Below, piece by piece: positions 1-9,119 of a DNA stretch of 64,000 nucleotides. The notes under the pieces are model-generated. The model was given only the letters and a program-made list of their open reading frames with translations, had not been told where the DNA came from and searched no databases. How positions within the stretch are numbered: the first letter of the stretch is position 1; every line of letters starts with the position of its first letter. This DNA comes from Escarpia spicata (Eukaryota > Annelida > Polychaeta > Sabellida > Siboglinidae): positions 1 through 64,000 of the forward strand of contig CAXEFP010000971.1 of assembly GCA_963995525.1 (NCBI GenBank), given 5' to 3'. Position numbers and translations under genes: made by a program.

Positions 1-560
1 GTAAGGACAGACACACACACAGAGCAATTGTAAGGACAGACACACACAGGACAGTTGTAAGAACAGACACACACAGGACAGTTGTAAGGACAGACACATG
101 ACAGTGATACATGACAGTGACACAAGACAGTCACACACATCAGTGACACACGACAGCCATACAACAGTGACACAGTTGTAAGGACAGACACACACATCGC
201 AATTGTAAGGACAGACACAGACAGGATAGTTGTAAGGACAGACACATGACAGTGACACAAGACAGTCACACACATCAGTGACACACAACAGCCATGCAAC
301 AGTGACACACGACAGTGACACAGTTGTAAGGACAGACACACACAGGGCAGTTGTAAGAACAGACACACACACAGGACAGTTGTAAGGACAGTGACACACA
401 ACAATCAAACATGGCAGTGACACACAACAATCACACATGACAGTGACACACAACAATCACACATGACAGTGACACACAACAATCACACATGGCAGTGACA
501 CACAACAATCACACATGACAGTGACACACAACAATCACACATGGCAGTGACACACAACAG
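1..560. repeat. Composite minisatellite, block 1 (27-bp and 26-bp units)
   Basis: Two interleaved tandem units are visible. One is about 27 bp and reads ACAGTTGTAAGGACAGACAC followed by CA dinucleotides. The other is about 26 bp and reads TGACAGTGACACACAACAAT followed by CACACA. The first unit dominates the start and the second dominates from about 395 to 560. The plus strand is strongly depleted in T and rich in CA dinucleotides. The block is cut by the left edge of the window, so its true length is unknown. No gene is supported here. Confidence 0.95.
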
Positions 561-667
561 TCATAAACAGAGCCATACACATGTTAGTGCATTGGTCTTC
601 AGTCAGTCAATTATTCCAAAACATAAATCACCTCAAACTAAATAGCAACATTCTACAAAAATCAACG
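561..667. other. Unique spacer between two minisatellite blocks
   Basis: About 100 bp of ordinary AT-rich sequence interrupts the minisatellite. No open frame, RNA gene or known repeat is seen in it. The tandem unit resumes with CAGTTGTAAGGACAG at its right edge. Confidence 0.7.
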
Positions 668-1746
668 CAGTTGTAAGGACAGACACACACAGGACAGTTG
701 TAAGGAGACACACACAGGGCAGTTGTGAGGACAGACACACACAGGTTAGTTGTAATGACAGACACACACAGGACAGTTGTAAGGATAGACACACACAGGA
801 CAGTTGTAAGGAGACACACACATGGCAGTTGTAAGGACAGACACACACAGGATAGTTATAAGGACAGACACATACAGGACAGTTGTAAGGACAGACACAC
901 ACAGGACAGTTGTAAGGACAGACACACACAGGACAGTTGTAAGGACAGACACACACAGGACAGTTGTAAGGACAGACACACACAGGGCAGTTGTAAGGAC
1001 AGACACACACAGGGCAGTTGTAAGAACAGACACACACACAGGACAGTTGTAAGGACATACACAGGGCAGTTGTAAGGACAGACACACACACAGAGCAGTT
1101 GTAAGGACAGACACACACACAGGACAGTTGTAAGAACAGACACACACAGGACAGTTGTAAGGACAGACACGTGACAGTGATACATGACAGTGACACAAGA
1201 CAGTCACACACATCAGTGACACACGACAGCCATGCAACAGTGACACACGACAGTGACACAGTTGTAAGGACAGACACACACAGAGCAGTTGTAAGGACAG
1301 ACACACACAGGGCAGTTGTAAGGACAGACACACACACAGGGCAGTTGTAAGGACAGACACACACACACAGGACAGTTGTAAGGACAGACACACACAAGGC
1401 AGTTGTAAGGACAGACACACACAGAGCAGTTGTAAGGACAGACACACACAGGACAGTTGTAAGGACAGACACACACAGGGCAGTTGTAAGGACAGACACA
1501 CACAGGGCAGTTATAGGGACAGACACACACAGGGCAGTTATAGGGACAGACACATGGCAGTGATACATGACAGTGACACACGACAGTGACACACAACAGT
1601 CACACATGACTGTGACACACAACAGTCACACATGACAGTGACACACAACAATCACACATGACAGTGACACACAACAATCACACATGACAGTGACACACAA
1701 CAATCACACATGGCAGTGACACACAACAATCACACATGACAGTGAC
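668..1746. repeat. Composite minisatellite, block 2
   Basis: The same two units continue: about 668-1170 and 1260-1550 are the 27-bp type, 1560-1746 mostly the 26-bp type. A mixed stretch near 1072-1260 repeats the order of sub-variants seen at 1-180, at an offset of about 1,071 bp, and a third related stretch lies at about 228-340. The block therefore grew by copying multi-unit segments as well as single units. Long cysteine-rich frames on the minus strand here are products of the repeat period, not genes. Confidence 0.95.
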
Positions 1747-2372
1747 ATTTTAAAGAATCCATCCTGATTGTAAATACAAATTAACTTAGGCCCTACTCTT
1801 ATATATTTACACAAATTCATTCACAGTTATAACTGAGGACACTGATATTTAAAAATAATATTTCAGTAGCAGGAATTGGGTCAATTCAAATATGAATTGG
1901 AATTGTTCAATTCCTTAATTGGACAAAAATGAGGAAGACAACAGAAAAAGTGGAACAACCAAATAAAACATGACACTAAACTCCTGCTGTTAACAGCAGA
2001 GCGATGTGTTTTAATAGGACAAAATGGAGGGATGTGACATTCAGGAGGACAGCGAGGGGTCAAGTTGGGCTAGGCATGTTAAGTCAAGTGAAGTCAAGCC
2101 TTAATTGGAATTGAAAGATTTCAAATAAGCAGAAGTTGAATTGCAATTGACACATATTTAGTAAGGTGAATTAGAATCTAAATAAAATGAACAGAACCTC
2201 ATTTTCTTCTTGTATGATGAAGTTTTATTTCCGATGTGGTCCTCAATCTATGCTGCATCACTTTCCTGTCAGACACCCTTCAATTGCACTGTCCTATTTA
2301 CACTAGTCCAAATTTAAGCAGCTACATGCACAAGCCACTTGCACAGTAGGACTCCACTTGCACATATAGTGA
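1747..2372. other. AT-rich intergenic DNA, nothing recognised
   Basis: No coding frame with family resemblance, RNA gene or tandem array is seen. The only minor structure is a short AAGTCAAGTGAAGTCAAG direct repeat near 2080. Confidence 0.6.
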
Positions 2373-2394
2373 TAGGTAGGTAGGTAGCTTTATT
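2373..2394 (-). mobile_element. Possible 3' tail of a retroposon on the minus strand
   Basis: On the minus strand the sequence reads AATAAAGC followed by TACC tetranucleotides, a polyadenylation-like hexamer running into a short tandem tail. Many CR1-like LINEs and dependent SINEs end in a short 3' microsatellite like this. If so, the element body would lie to the right (higher coordinates), perhaps through the structured stretch at 2700-2900. No coding remnant was identified, so the family is unknown. Confidence 0.3.
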
Positions 2395-2786
2395 TGGAAT
2401 TGTATAAATCATACATACAACAATCGGTAAAACAATCGACAAAATGATGTACAATTCCAGGTTGACATCAGAGCCAATTAAGGCTGTAACCAGTTTGTTT
2501 TAATTATTCCAATGTAAGATGATAATAATTAAGTAAACTTATCACCTTCACCCCCAAAATAACTATTATCAACAATGATTTCATGCATAGTGTGTTGGTT
2601 ATGTGGAAAATGGTGTCAGATATAAGGTAGATTATGTGGACATCTCCTTGGGATGAAGAACATTAATTGTTATACAGAGGCACTTACATTTGTAATTAAA
2701 GTGGTAGCAGTGCATATGTAGACCAGTGGCAACCCCCAGCACAGCTAGGACAGCCCCCTGTCAGCTGCTCCCCAGCTGATGCTGAT
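2395..2786. other. Non-coding DNA, possibly retroposon body
   Basis: No gene is visible. The stretch sits between the minus-strand tail at 2373-2394 and the nested inverted repeat at 2787-2845, so it may belong to one old element. That is inference only. Confidence 0.3.
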
Positions 2787-2845
2787 CTAGGGGAGCTTAT
2801 CATTTATCAAGCATCCAGCCTCCTTTGGCTGGAGCATGCCCCTAG
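2787..2845. repeat. Nested inverted repeat (hairpin-forming)
   Basis: Outer arms are CTAGGGG (2787-2793) and CCCCTAG (2839-2845), a perfect 7-bp match. An inner perfect 6-bp pair CCAGCC/GGCTGG lies at about 2815-2832 with a 6-nt loop. Just upstream, CAGCTG occurs twice around a CTCCC spacer (2762-2778). The stretch is more GC-rich than its surroundings. It could be a structured part of a SINE/LINE RNA or a small-RNA hairpin; the sequence does not decide between them. Confidence 0.6.
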
Positions 2846-3162
2846 TGAACTTTGACCCTAATGAGGAACAGGATAGTACAGCTTTCATTGACCAATAGTG
2901 GACATCATATTTATAGGGCATTTGTTGTATTAAAGTAAAGAAAAATAAGGATGATCCATGAAATTATTCATACACTCTAAACAACAACATGTACTGATTC
3001 AAAGCTCGGGGTTGACAATATTTGTAATATTCACAGACATGTTATTATTTACTCTTCACTTCAAAAAAACTTCACTTCACTTCACTTCACTTCACTACTG
3101 CGAGTCTCTTGTACTGCAGTACTGCTATTTTTGAATACAGTGACAGTTACAGGGGTCATGTT
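2846..3162. repeat. Non-coding DNA containing a short pentanucleotide repeat
   Basis: A perfect ACTTC tandem run of about five copies occupies 3069-3095. The rest is AT-rich DNA in which I see no gene. Confidence 0.75.
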
Positions 3163-3435
3163 CTAGGTAGATTTCCTGTTCCGTTGCACACGAAGAAAAC
3201 TGCAGTGTATATTGGAGAAATTATTTAAAAAAACGTAACATGCTGGGACATAATTGCATTTGAGTAGGGAGATTTTCATGTATGATTGTAGAAGGTGTTG
3301 ACTGTAAAATGGTGGATTTCTAGATGATTTGAATAAGCGGAAGGATATTTGGCAGCAATTTGCCTGTGTGACCTGTTTGCGGAGTAATGCTTGCCGGCAT
3401 TTGTAAATATTGACGGGTGTCACACATACAGCCAT
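3163..3435 (-). CDS. Weak candidate small protein, 90 residues
   Basis: An ATG at 3435 on the minus strand, preceded by a favourable AAA context and followed by G, opens a 90-codon frame ending at 3163. The product is basic, cysteine-containing, and starts MAVCVTPVNIYKCRQALLRK, which could resemble a mitochondrial targeting region, but I recognise no family. The surrounding 3.2-3.6 kb has more CpG than its AT-rich neighbours, and the candidate start of a plus-strand gene lies about 130 bp away, so a divergent promoter is conceivable. No splice structure or homology supports it and a chance frame is the main alternative. Confidence 0.18.
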   Translation of the reverse strand: MAVCVTPVNIYKCRQALLRKQVTQANCCQISFRLFKSSRNPPFYSQHLLQSYMKISLLKCNYVPACYVFLNNFSNIHCSFLRVQRNRKST

Positions 3436-3563
3436 TTTACGAGAGCTAGAAGTATGCAATTTTTTTAATCTATCAGCATGTCTATGAGATGATGATAACA
3501 GCTGGTGAGAAGTTTAAGGCATTTTATAGGTCACGTTTTCTTATAATCAGACAAAACGTTAAC

Positions 3564-4469
3564 ATGGTCGCCTATGGGAAAACCAACAGTGTGTTGACCC
3601 CTATACAACTTAGAGGGAATCAAGAACTCCAAGAAAAGGTACGTTTTTAGACATTCTGTTATAAATCTTTGTACATTTCTAGATTATACAACTACATTAA
3701 TTTTGGCATGACTTTATTAGCATACCTTTGATAATGCAGAAACTAGTTATTTATTTGCAAAACATGTAGTAGAATGTGCGGCAGAATAACCTGATGTTTG
3801 TCCCTGTGGCTGCATGTGCCTGTGGCCCTGGCAGTGTTGTGTGTTCCTGTTTGACAGTGTGAATGTGTGGCGGATGAAGTACTTACACTATAGGCGTCTT
3901 CTGTCATTTTATGGCCCACAGGCCACATCATTTCTGCCATTTATTTTATTTTTATGCCATATAAAAACAATTCCTACTTTATCATCAAAACTTTGTCAAC
4001 AAGTCAAAGAGGGGTGCCTTTTGTTGGTAAATGTGTCATTGTGTGTCCGTTGATCCGGATGGAGGTGTTAACCTATCGACTATCAGAGCCACTCATCATC
4101 AATAATCAACAACTTAAGATGTCTACTGAGTGTATTTGTTACAAAACATAAATTCCTTTGGCCTGGTATAAAATACAGTTTTCACTTATTGTGCAGCATT
4201 TATTGCACACTTGTTTAATCAGAGGATAATTACATTTAAAAATAAGTTTTGTACTACCTGTTTTCAAATTCGTGTGTTGATGAGAAACCCGGAATTTTAT
4301 AAAAGTAAAGTAAAATAATTTTATGTGGCCTTATTGTGAGACAAGATATGTTTAATTAATATTTTACACATTCTATTGATACTAGGCATTGTACAATGCG
4401 CTACCTTCATTGATGCAATTAAATAAGTGTACGTTAATATTCCAGATACTGGCAGAAAGAATGACGTGA
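3564..4469 (+). CDS. Candidate two-exon micropeptide gene (32 codons)
   Basis: An ATG at 3564 opens a 25-codon stretch (begins MVAYGK, ends QELQEK) that runs directly into a good splice donor, AAG|GTACGT, with the intron starting at 3639. At 4445 there is an acceptor (TTCCAG), and joining the two keeps the frame, adds ILAERMT and stops at 4467-4469, giving 32 residues. An in-frame upstream ATG at 3489 or 3492 would extend it by about 25 residues. An ATTAAA hexamer at 4680 could serve polyadenylation. The acceptor pyrimidine tract is weak and I do not recognise the peptide. It may equally be the first exons of a non-coding transcript, or chance. Confidence 0.25.
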
Positions 4470-4933
4470 CAACATTGTCACTGACTACAGCATCAAGACA
4501 ACCTCCAGAAACACTTCAAGACAGCTGACGGGAATGATGTTACACAGCTCTGGATGGAGAATGCATGTAGCAGAACAGAATTTATGGACAGTAATAATGA
4601 AGCACCCTTTTCATAAAATATTTGAATTGTCATGTCCAACAATCAATGGACAATGCAACGTTGCTTTTGATTTACTTGTATTAAATTAGTTGTTTGTTAT
4701 AATTATGCATTGAAGTTGTTTGTGTATTTAATTTTGGTTTATAATATTTGGATGGGATTCTCAACACACATCTCTTTTTGAAGCAGTTTTTCATTTGTTA
4801 TATTCCTTAATGAGATATTACAGTATTATTTGTATTGATTGAACTTCCAAATTTTACTCCCAAGTGATTGACGAATGTGTATCGAGTAAAGCTCATTTTA
4901 TTATCAATGCTTGGCGCTTACTATTGAAATGTT
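4470..4933. other. AT-rich non-coding DNA; possible 3' UTR
   Basis: If the small gene to the left is real, this holds its 3' untranslated region, with ATTAAA at 4680-4685 as a possible polyadenylation signal. Nothing else is recognised. Confidence 0.35.
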
Positions 4934-4989
4934 CAAGTTATAAGATCAATTCACATAAGTGTATGTGTATATGTTGGTCTTATAACTTG
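4934..4989. repeat. 16-bp inverted repeat with 24-nt spacer
   Basis: The left arm at 4934-4949 reads CAAGTTATAAGATCAA and the right arm at 4974-4989 is its reverse complement with one mismatch. Together they could form a stem of 16 pairs. No terminal duplication flanking it was established. It may be a tiny MITE-like element, a hairpin RNA or chance. Confidence 0.6.
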
Positions 4990-5469
4990 AAAATACACAC
5001 ATTGAGCAAAATTTGGCACAGTCGGCTTATGAGTGGCTAACTATGGACACAACATCGTTAGCTGATTATGAGCCGCCCTCGAACCGAAGACGAGGCGCCG
5101 GACAAAATTCCCTCAGCCTGCAGGCGGATGCAAAATGGCGGGCTGACACGTTTGCTGCTCTCGGCACTTTTTTTAGGTGTGCTATCTGGGTAGCTAGTTG
5201 GCTGGATTATGGAAGATGCCCATTGGGTAGTTTAAAATGACCAGTGGTCAGCCACTGTTTTATATAAAGGAGTTGTTAGAGAGAAAGGTAGAATTGACAG
5301 GCACAGAGTGCAGTGTGCAATTGAGAGGGGTTTCCCTCCACCTTAGGCTGGCATGTAAGGCCGAGCTGGCATTGGTCAGGGATCGGAGTCTTTTGGCATA
5401 AAGAATCAGATTGCAGGTTATTTGTAATAGTCAGTTTGTCTGATATATTTATAATCGGTCCCCTCCCCC
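4990..5469 (+). other. LINE-proximal leader or unrelated DNA, no gene recognised
   Basis: A 75-codon plus-strand frame occupies 5013-5240, but its translation matches no family I know. The stretch 5240-5469 directly precedes the LINE remnant and could contain its 5' untranslated region or more decayed ORF1. The 5' end of the element cannot be fixed because no target-site duplication was identified. Confidence 0.35.
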
Positions 5470-5813
5470 ATTGTTGTAGCGTGTGGGTCGTGAGCGAGAG
5501 GACCCCTTTGACAAATTGGTAGATTAAAAGAAGACAAGAGTGGAACAGGTTGTTCTCTCAGGAATGTTGCCAGTAATGGGAGGAAGGGGGGCAACATATA
5601 GAAACTGTAAGAGGATGGCGATCAACGCACTAGTTGAGCAGATGTGTGAAGAAGAGGGCGTGGGATTCATAGATTTATGGGGGTACTTTATTGGGAGAGA
5701 AGATAATGTACATGAGAGATGGCCTCCATCTAAGTGGAAAGGGGGCAGCAGTATTCTCAGAGAATCTGCTGCGATCTGTTGACAGTGGGACAGGTTGCAT
5801 CTATTTAAACTAA
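5470..5813 (+). pseudogene. LINE ORF1 remnant, SGNH (PC-)esterase domain
   Basis: The clearest part is read from about 5528: KKTRVEQVVLSGMLPV, then an Arg-rich helix, then EEGVGFIDLWGYFIGRED, the usual block-III region of ORF1 esterases of CR1-like LINEs. At 5705 one extra A breaks the frame. Reading on in the next frame gives YMRDGLHLSGKGAAVFSENL and ends CIYLN at a TAA (5811-5813). The Asp-x-x-His catalytic pair (DGLH) is therefore preserved at the DNA level but out of frame. Upstream of 5527 a stop (TAA 5525-5527) and a further shift separate a weak IVVACG-like strand at 5470. ORF1 is thought to bind RNA/lipid or aid retrotransposition; here it is broken. Confidence 0.8.
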
Positions 5814-5854
5814 ATTCGCAGGGGGGACTCACAGAGAAGCCTGAAACTGGAGGC

Positions 5855-6634
5855 ATGGATAAAGACAGCAAAAATAATTCAGCAAAGAACAGTCTGGAAA
5901 ACTGTTCTGAAACTGGGTATAAATGTGTTTGTTTAAATGCAAGGAGTATAGTAAACAAAAGAAATGAACTAAACATTATGGTAGAAGATACTGACCCTCA
6001 TATAATAGGTATAACCGAATCATGGGCAACCACCGATGTATCAGATAGAACAGGAAGGGGAGGTGGAGTTATTTTATATATTAAAGAATCTATCCAGGCT
6101 GATGAAATAAAATTAGACAGAGAAGCAGATTGCGAAGAAGCTGTTTGGTGTAACATAGTTACAGGAAACTCAACATTAACGGTTGGATTAGTTTATCGAA
6201 GTCCAAACATAAGCATAGAAGAGAATGAAAACATACAAAACGCTATAACGGAAGTGAGCAAACGAGACTGTATTATTATGGGGGATTTTAACCATGGGCA
6301 TATAAAATGGAAATCTCTAGAGAGTATGGGTAGTGAGGACCACAAGTTTTTAGTTTTAGTACAATATAGTTTCCTTTCTCAACATGTGTTAGAACCAACC
6401 AGGGGAGAGAATGTGTTAGACTTAGTTTTGTCCTCACAGAATGAATTAGTTGACAATGTCAGGATATGTGAGCCACTGGGGAATAGTGATTACATCCAGA
6501 TATATTTTACCATCAAAGTAAAATCAGAAAGGAATAGTAAAAAGCAGTACAGGAGAAATTTCCACAAAGGAAAATATAAGGACAAAAGGAAATATTTAGC
6601 AAAGATAGACTGGAATAACACACTGAAGAATTAG
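5855..6634 (+). pseudogene. LINE ORF2, APE-type endonuclease segment
   Basis: An ATG at 5855, 41 bp after the ORF1 stop and in another frame, starts a 259-codon frame. It carries the APE-like endonuclease motifs in order: LNARSI, the catalytic-Glu motif ITESWAT, RGGGVILYI, VGLVYRSP, MGDFNH and LDLVLSS. This domain nicks target DNA to prime reverse transcription. Two lesions stand out. The terminal SDH motif reads SDY (GNSDYIQIYF), so the catalytic His is lost by a C-to-T change. The stretch between TESWATTDVSD and RTGRGGG is about 15 residues shorter than in relatives, an in-frame deletion. A TAG at 6632-6634 then closes the frame before the reverse transcriptase. Confidence 0.88.
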
Positions 6635-7147
6635 ACAGCAACAGAATGCTGGCATATCTTAAAGAGTGAAATTGAATGTATCATCGTCAAATTTGTTCCC
6701 TTAAAAAACACGGGAAACTGTCCCAAAAAAACACTTATCGAAAGAAGCCATTAGAAAAATTAAGTATTTAAACAAATGATGTGGAAGTCATATAGACGTA
6801 CTGGAAATGATGAAGACTACAACATTTATAAAGAAGCACTAAACTAAGCTACAGCTGAAATTAGCATTTTAAACAGAAGCTACGAACATAAATTAGCTTG
6901 TAATATAAAACATGACAGCAAGAGATTTTATGCATATGTTCGAAGCAAACAGAAAGTTCAGGATAAGGTTGGTCCTCTAGAAGATAGTGCTGGAAATATA
7001 ATATCAGGATTCTTAATGGTAGAAGACCTGAATGAGTATTTTAGTTCAGTGTTTACCAGAGAAGACACTAGTTGACTGCCAGTACCAGAGGCTAAGTTCA
7101 AGGGGGCAGAATCAGACTATTTAAGACAGTTAATTGTAACCCCAGAA
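6635..7147 (+). pseudogene. LINE ORF2, connector between endonuclease and RT
   Basis: Fragments can be read in frame with the endonuclease or nearby frames, including SYEHKLACNIKHDSKRFYAY, then VRSKQKVQDKVGPLEDSAGN and LNEYFSSVFTREDTS, all typical of the CR1-like region preceding the RT. In-frame stops include a TGA at 7073-7075 inside the TS-LPVPEAKF segment. No independent gene is present. Confidence 0.8.
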
Positions 7148-8647
7148 ATGATAGCTAAGAAAATTAGGGCTATGAAGGATAATAAGTCACCTGGAGTGGA
7201 TGGTATTCCACCCAAACTACTATTGGAAATTGTAGAACAAATTAGCATACCGCTTGCAACAGTTTTCAACTTGTCATTAGAAGAGGGAGGGGATCCTTTA
7301 GAATCGAAAGAAGCAAACATACCATTATTTAAAAAAAGGTTCGAGAAACAAGTCAAATAATTATAGAACAGTTAGTTTAACATCTGTGATTTGTAAATTA
7401 TTAGAAAGACTAATTAAAGATCACATGGTGGATTTTCTTGTTAAACATAACTTGATAAACCCATCTCAACAGTTTCTAAAAGCGAGGTCATGCTTAACAA
7501 ATATGTTATGTTTTTTGGAAGATATCACTAAGTGGGTAGATGATGGATCACCAGTAGATATCATCTACTTAGATTTTCAAAAAGCTTTCGACAAAGTGCC
7601 ACCTCAAAGATTACTGCTTAAACTAAAAGCCCATGGCATAGGAAATGGTATAATTAACTGGATAGAAAAATGGCTGATTGACAGAAGACAACGGGTAGTT
7701 GTTGATGGGGAGGCTTCAAACTGGAAATCAGTTTTGAGTTGGGTTCCACAGGAATCAGTACTGGGACCTATATTATTCTTAATATATAATATTATAAACA
7801 ATTTGGATGATGATCTAGCTAGCAAGGTGTTGAAATTTGCAGATGATACAAAAGTGTTTAGAAGGATTAAAAGTGATGGAGATAGACAGCATTTACAAGA
7901 TGATCTTGACAGGTTGATCAAATGGTCTGGAAAGTGGTAAATGTTGTTCAATTTTGGGAAATGTAAATGCCTTCACACAGGACAAGGGAACGAATATGTA
8001 GAATATACAATGGGGGTAACTGTACTAAGTACTACTGTAAAAGAAAAAGACTTAGGGCTGACAATTAGTGCTGACATGAACGTTTCAGAGCAGTGTGGAA
8101 TTGCAGCTTCAAAAGGAAATCAAATGCTTGGATTGATTAGGCGAAATATAGCATATAAAGAAAATGAACTAATGATACCGCTGTACAAAACAATAGTTAG
8201 GCCTCATTTAGAATATTGTATACAAGCGTGGAGGCCATATCGCAGGAAGGACATAGATATGATAGAAAGAGTACAGAGGAGAGCGACTAAAATGATACCA
8301 AAACTGAGGGATCTTATTTATGAAAAATGCCTAAAAGAATGTGGTTTAACAACACTAGAAACCAGGAGATTGAGAGGAGATCAGATAGAAGCGTCTAAAA
8401 TATTGAATGGCTATGAAAATATTGATAGAAATATGTTTTTTTCAGTTAAGAAAGATAGAAAGATTAGAGGACATAAATTTACATTAGTAAAGGAGCAGTG
8501 TAGATTAGACGTAAGAAAGTTCTAATTTTAACAAAGGACTGTGAATGAATGGAACAGATTATCTGATGATTGTGTAGGTGCTAGTAGTGTCAACATATGT
8601 TTCAAAATAAAATCGACACATACCTCAGACGGGCGGGATACACATAG
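7148..8647 (+). pseudogene. LINE ORF2, reverse transcriptase and C-terminal region
   Basis: The RT begins with MIAKKIRAMKDNKSPGVDGI (RT block 0/1). An extra A in an A7 run near 7331-7337 shifts the frame at LFKK/GSRNKSNNYRTVSLTSV. The RT continues with IIYLDFQKAFDKVP and the catalytic FADD box at 7836-7847. The usual SGVPQGS motif reads SWVPQES. A TAA at 7938-7940 interrupts KW-MLFNFGKCKCLHTG. The C-terminal region follows (LGLTISADMNVSEQ, RPHLEYCIQAWRPYR, RVQRRATKMIPKLRDL, LTTLETRRLRGDQIEASKIL). Two stops near 8523-8531 break the QRTVNEWN motif, and a final shift at about 8595 leads to MFQNKIDTYLRRAGYT with a stop at 8645-8647. Most of the RT is recognisable but no functional polymerase can be made. 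Confidence 0.9.
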
Positions 8648-8723
8648 ATAAAAGGGTTGGACTCTCGATAAGCCAAAGGGCTTCCTTGTCCACCTGCCAT
8701 CTAGAGTTAATTCTCTGGATGAC

Positions 8724-8746
8724 AATCTTGTTAAATCTTGTTAAAT
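8724..8746 (+). repeat. 3' terminal short repeat of the LINE
   Basis: AATCTTGTTA occurs twice in tandem (8724-8733, 8734-8743) followed by AAT. The position, about 80 bp after the ORF2 stop, and the short-repeat nature match the 3' ends of CR1/L2-type LINEs, which lack poly(A). Confidence 0.6.
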
Positions 8747-9094
8747 TAGGTAAACACCAGAATATGGGTAAGGAATTTTTCAAAATCCTCTGAGTGATAT
8801 GGGTAGTTTTATTTTGTTCAAATGTGGTGTTGCTTTTGAGAAGAAATGTTTATATCTCGAGAACACAGTACAGTAACCGACATGTTGTCCAGCCAGCCAA
8901 ACTGCAGCTTACACCCAGCCCAGCCTGCAACAACAATGCTGTGCAGGATTCCACGACACAGTGCGAGATGCCAGAATGCAGTGTGGAATGCCACGACACA
9001 GAGCGGGATGCCGTGTAGGAGGCTGTGGGAGATGAAGTTTGAGATGCAGTGTGAAATGAAGTGCAATATGATGCACCAGATGCAGTGCTCGATG
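8747..9094. repeat. Spacer with a 40-bp duplication before the satellite
   Basis: CCACGACACAGTGCGAGATG at 8951 recurs at 8991 with two changes, so a roughly 40-bp unit is present about 1.5 times. From 8950 to 9090 the text is a degenerate series of GATGCAGTGT/GAAATG-like words, suggesting an older short tandem repeat. The left part (8747-8940) shows nothing recognisable. Overlapping open frames here are not supported as genes. Confidence 0.6.
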
Positions 9095-9119
9095 ATCTCA
9101 GTTGAAACTCAACTGAGAT
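9095..9119. repeat. Inverted repeat at the left edge of the satellite
   Basis: ATCTCAGTTG (9095-9104) and CAACTGAGAT (9110-9119) are perfect reverse complements separated by five bases. The right arm is part of the first satellite unit. The left arm lies at the junction with unique DNA, so the array begins at a palindrome. Confidence 0.85.

Larger units (their letters stand above)
5470..8746 (+). mobile_element. Decayed CR1/L2-type non-LTR retrotransposon (LINE)
   Basis: In order, the element contains an SGNH/PC-esterase-type ORF1 remnant, an APE-type endonuclease, a reverse transcriptase and a C-terminal region, and ends with two copies of the 10-bp repeat AATCTTGTTA instead of a poly(A) tail. 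An esterase domain in ORF1 together with a short-repeat 3' end is characteristic of the CR1/L2 group of LINEs. Multiple stops, at least three frameshifts and an internal endonuclease deletion show it cannot move by itself. The 5' boundary is uncertain and may lie up to a few hundred bases further left. It lies about 350 bp from the start of the large satellite. Confidence 0.88.

Noticed and set aside
628..1622. Cysteine-rich secreted-looking proteins on the minus strand of the minisatellite
   Set aside because: All three frames of a 27-bp repeat translate to similar periodic peptides; this is a composition effect with no signal peptide or domain.
3743..4151. Several overlapping 65-79-codon frames on both strands
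   Set aside because: They overlap each other and fall in the intron of the candidate small gene; no domain or codon signal supports them.
5013..5240. 75-codon plus-strand gene
   Set aside because: The translation has no recognisable domain and lies in the probable LINE leader; chance or decayed element sequence is more likely.
5524..5976. 150-codon minus-strand protein with hydrophobic start
   Set aside because: It is antisense to the LINE ORF1/ORF2 junction, whose sense reading has clear family motifs.
7604..7951. Minus-strand protein opposite the reverse transcriptase
   Set aside because: It is a shadow of the RT domain, which has the FADD box and flanking motifs on the plus strand.
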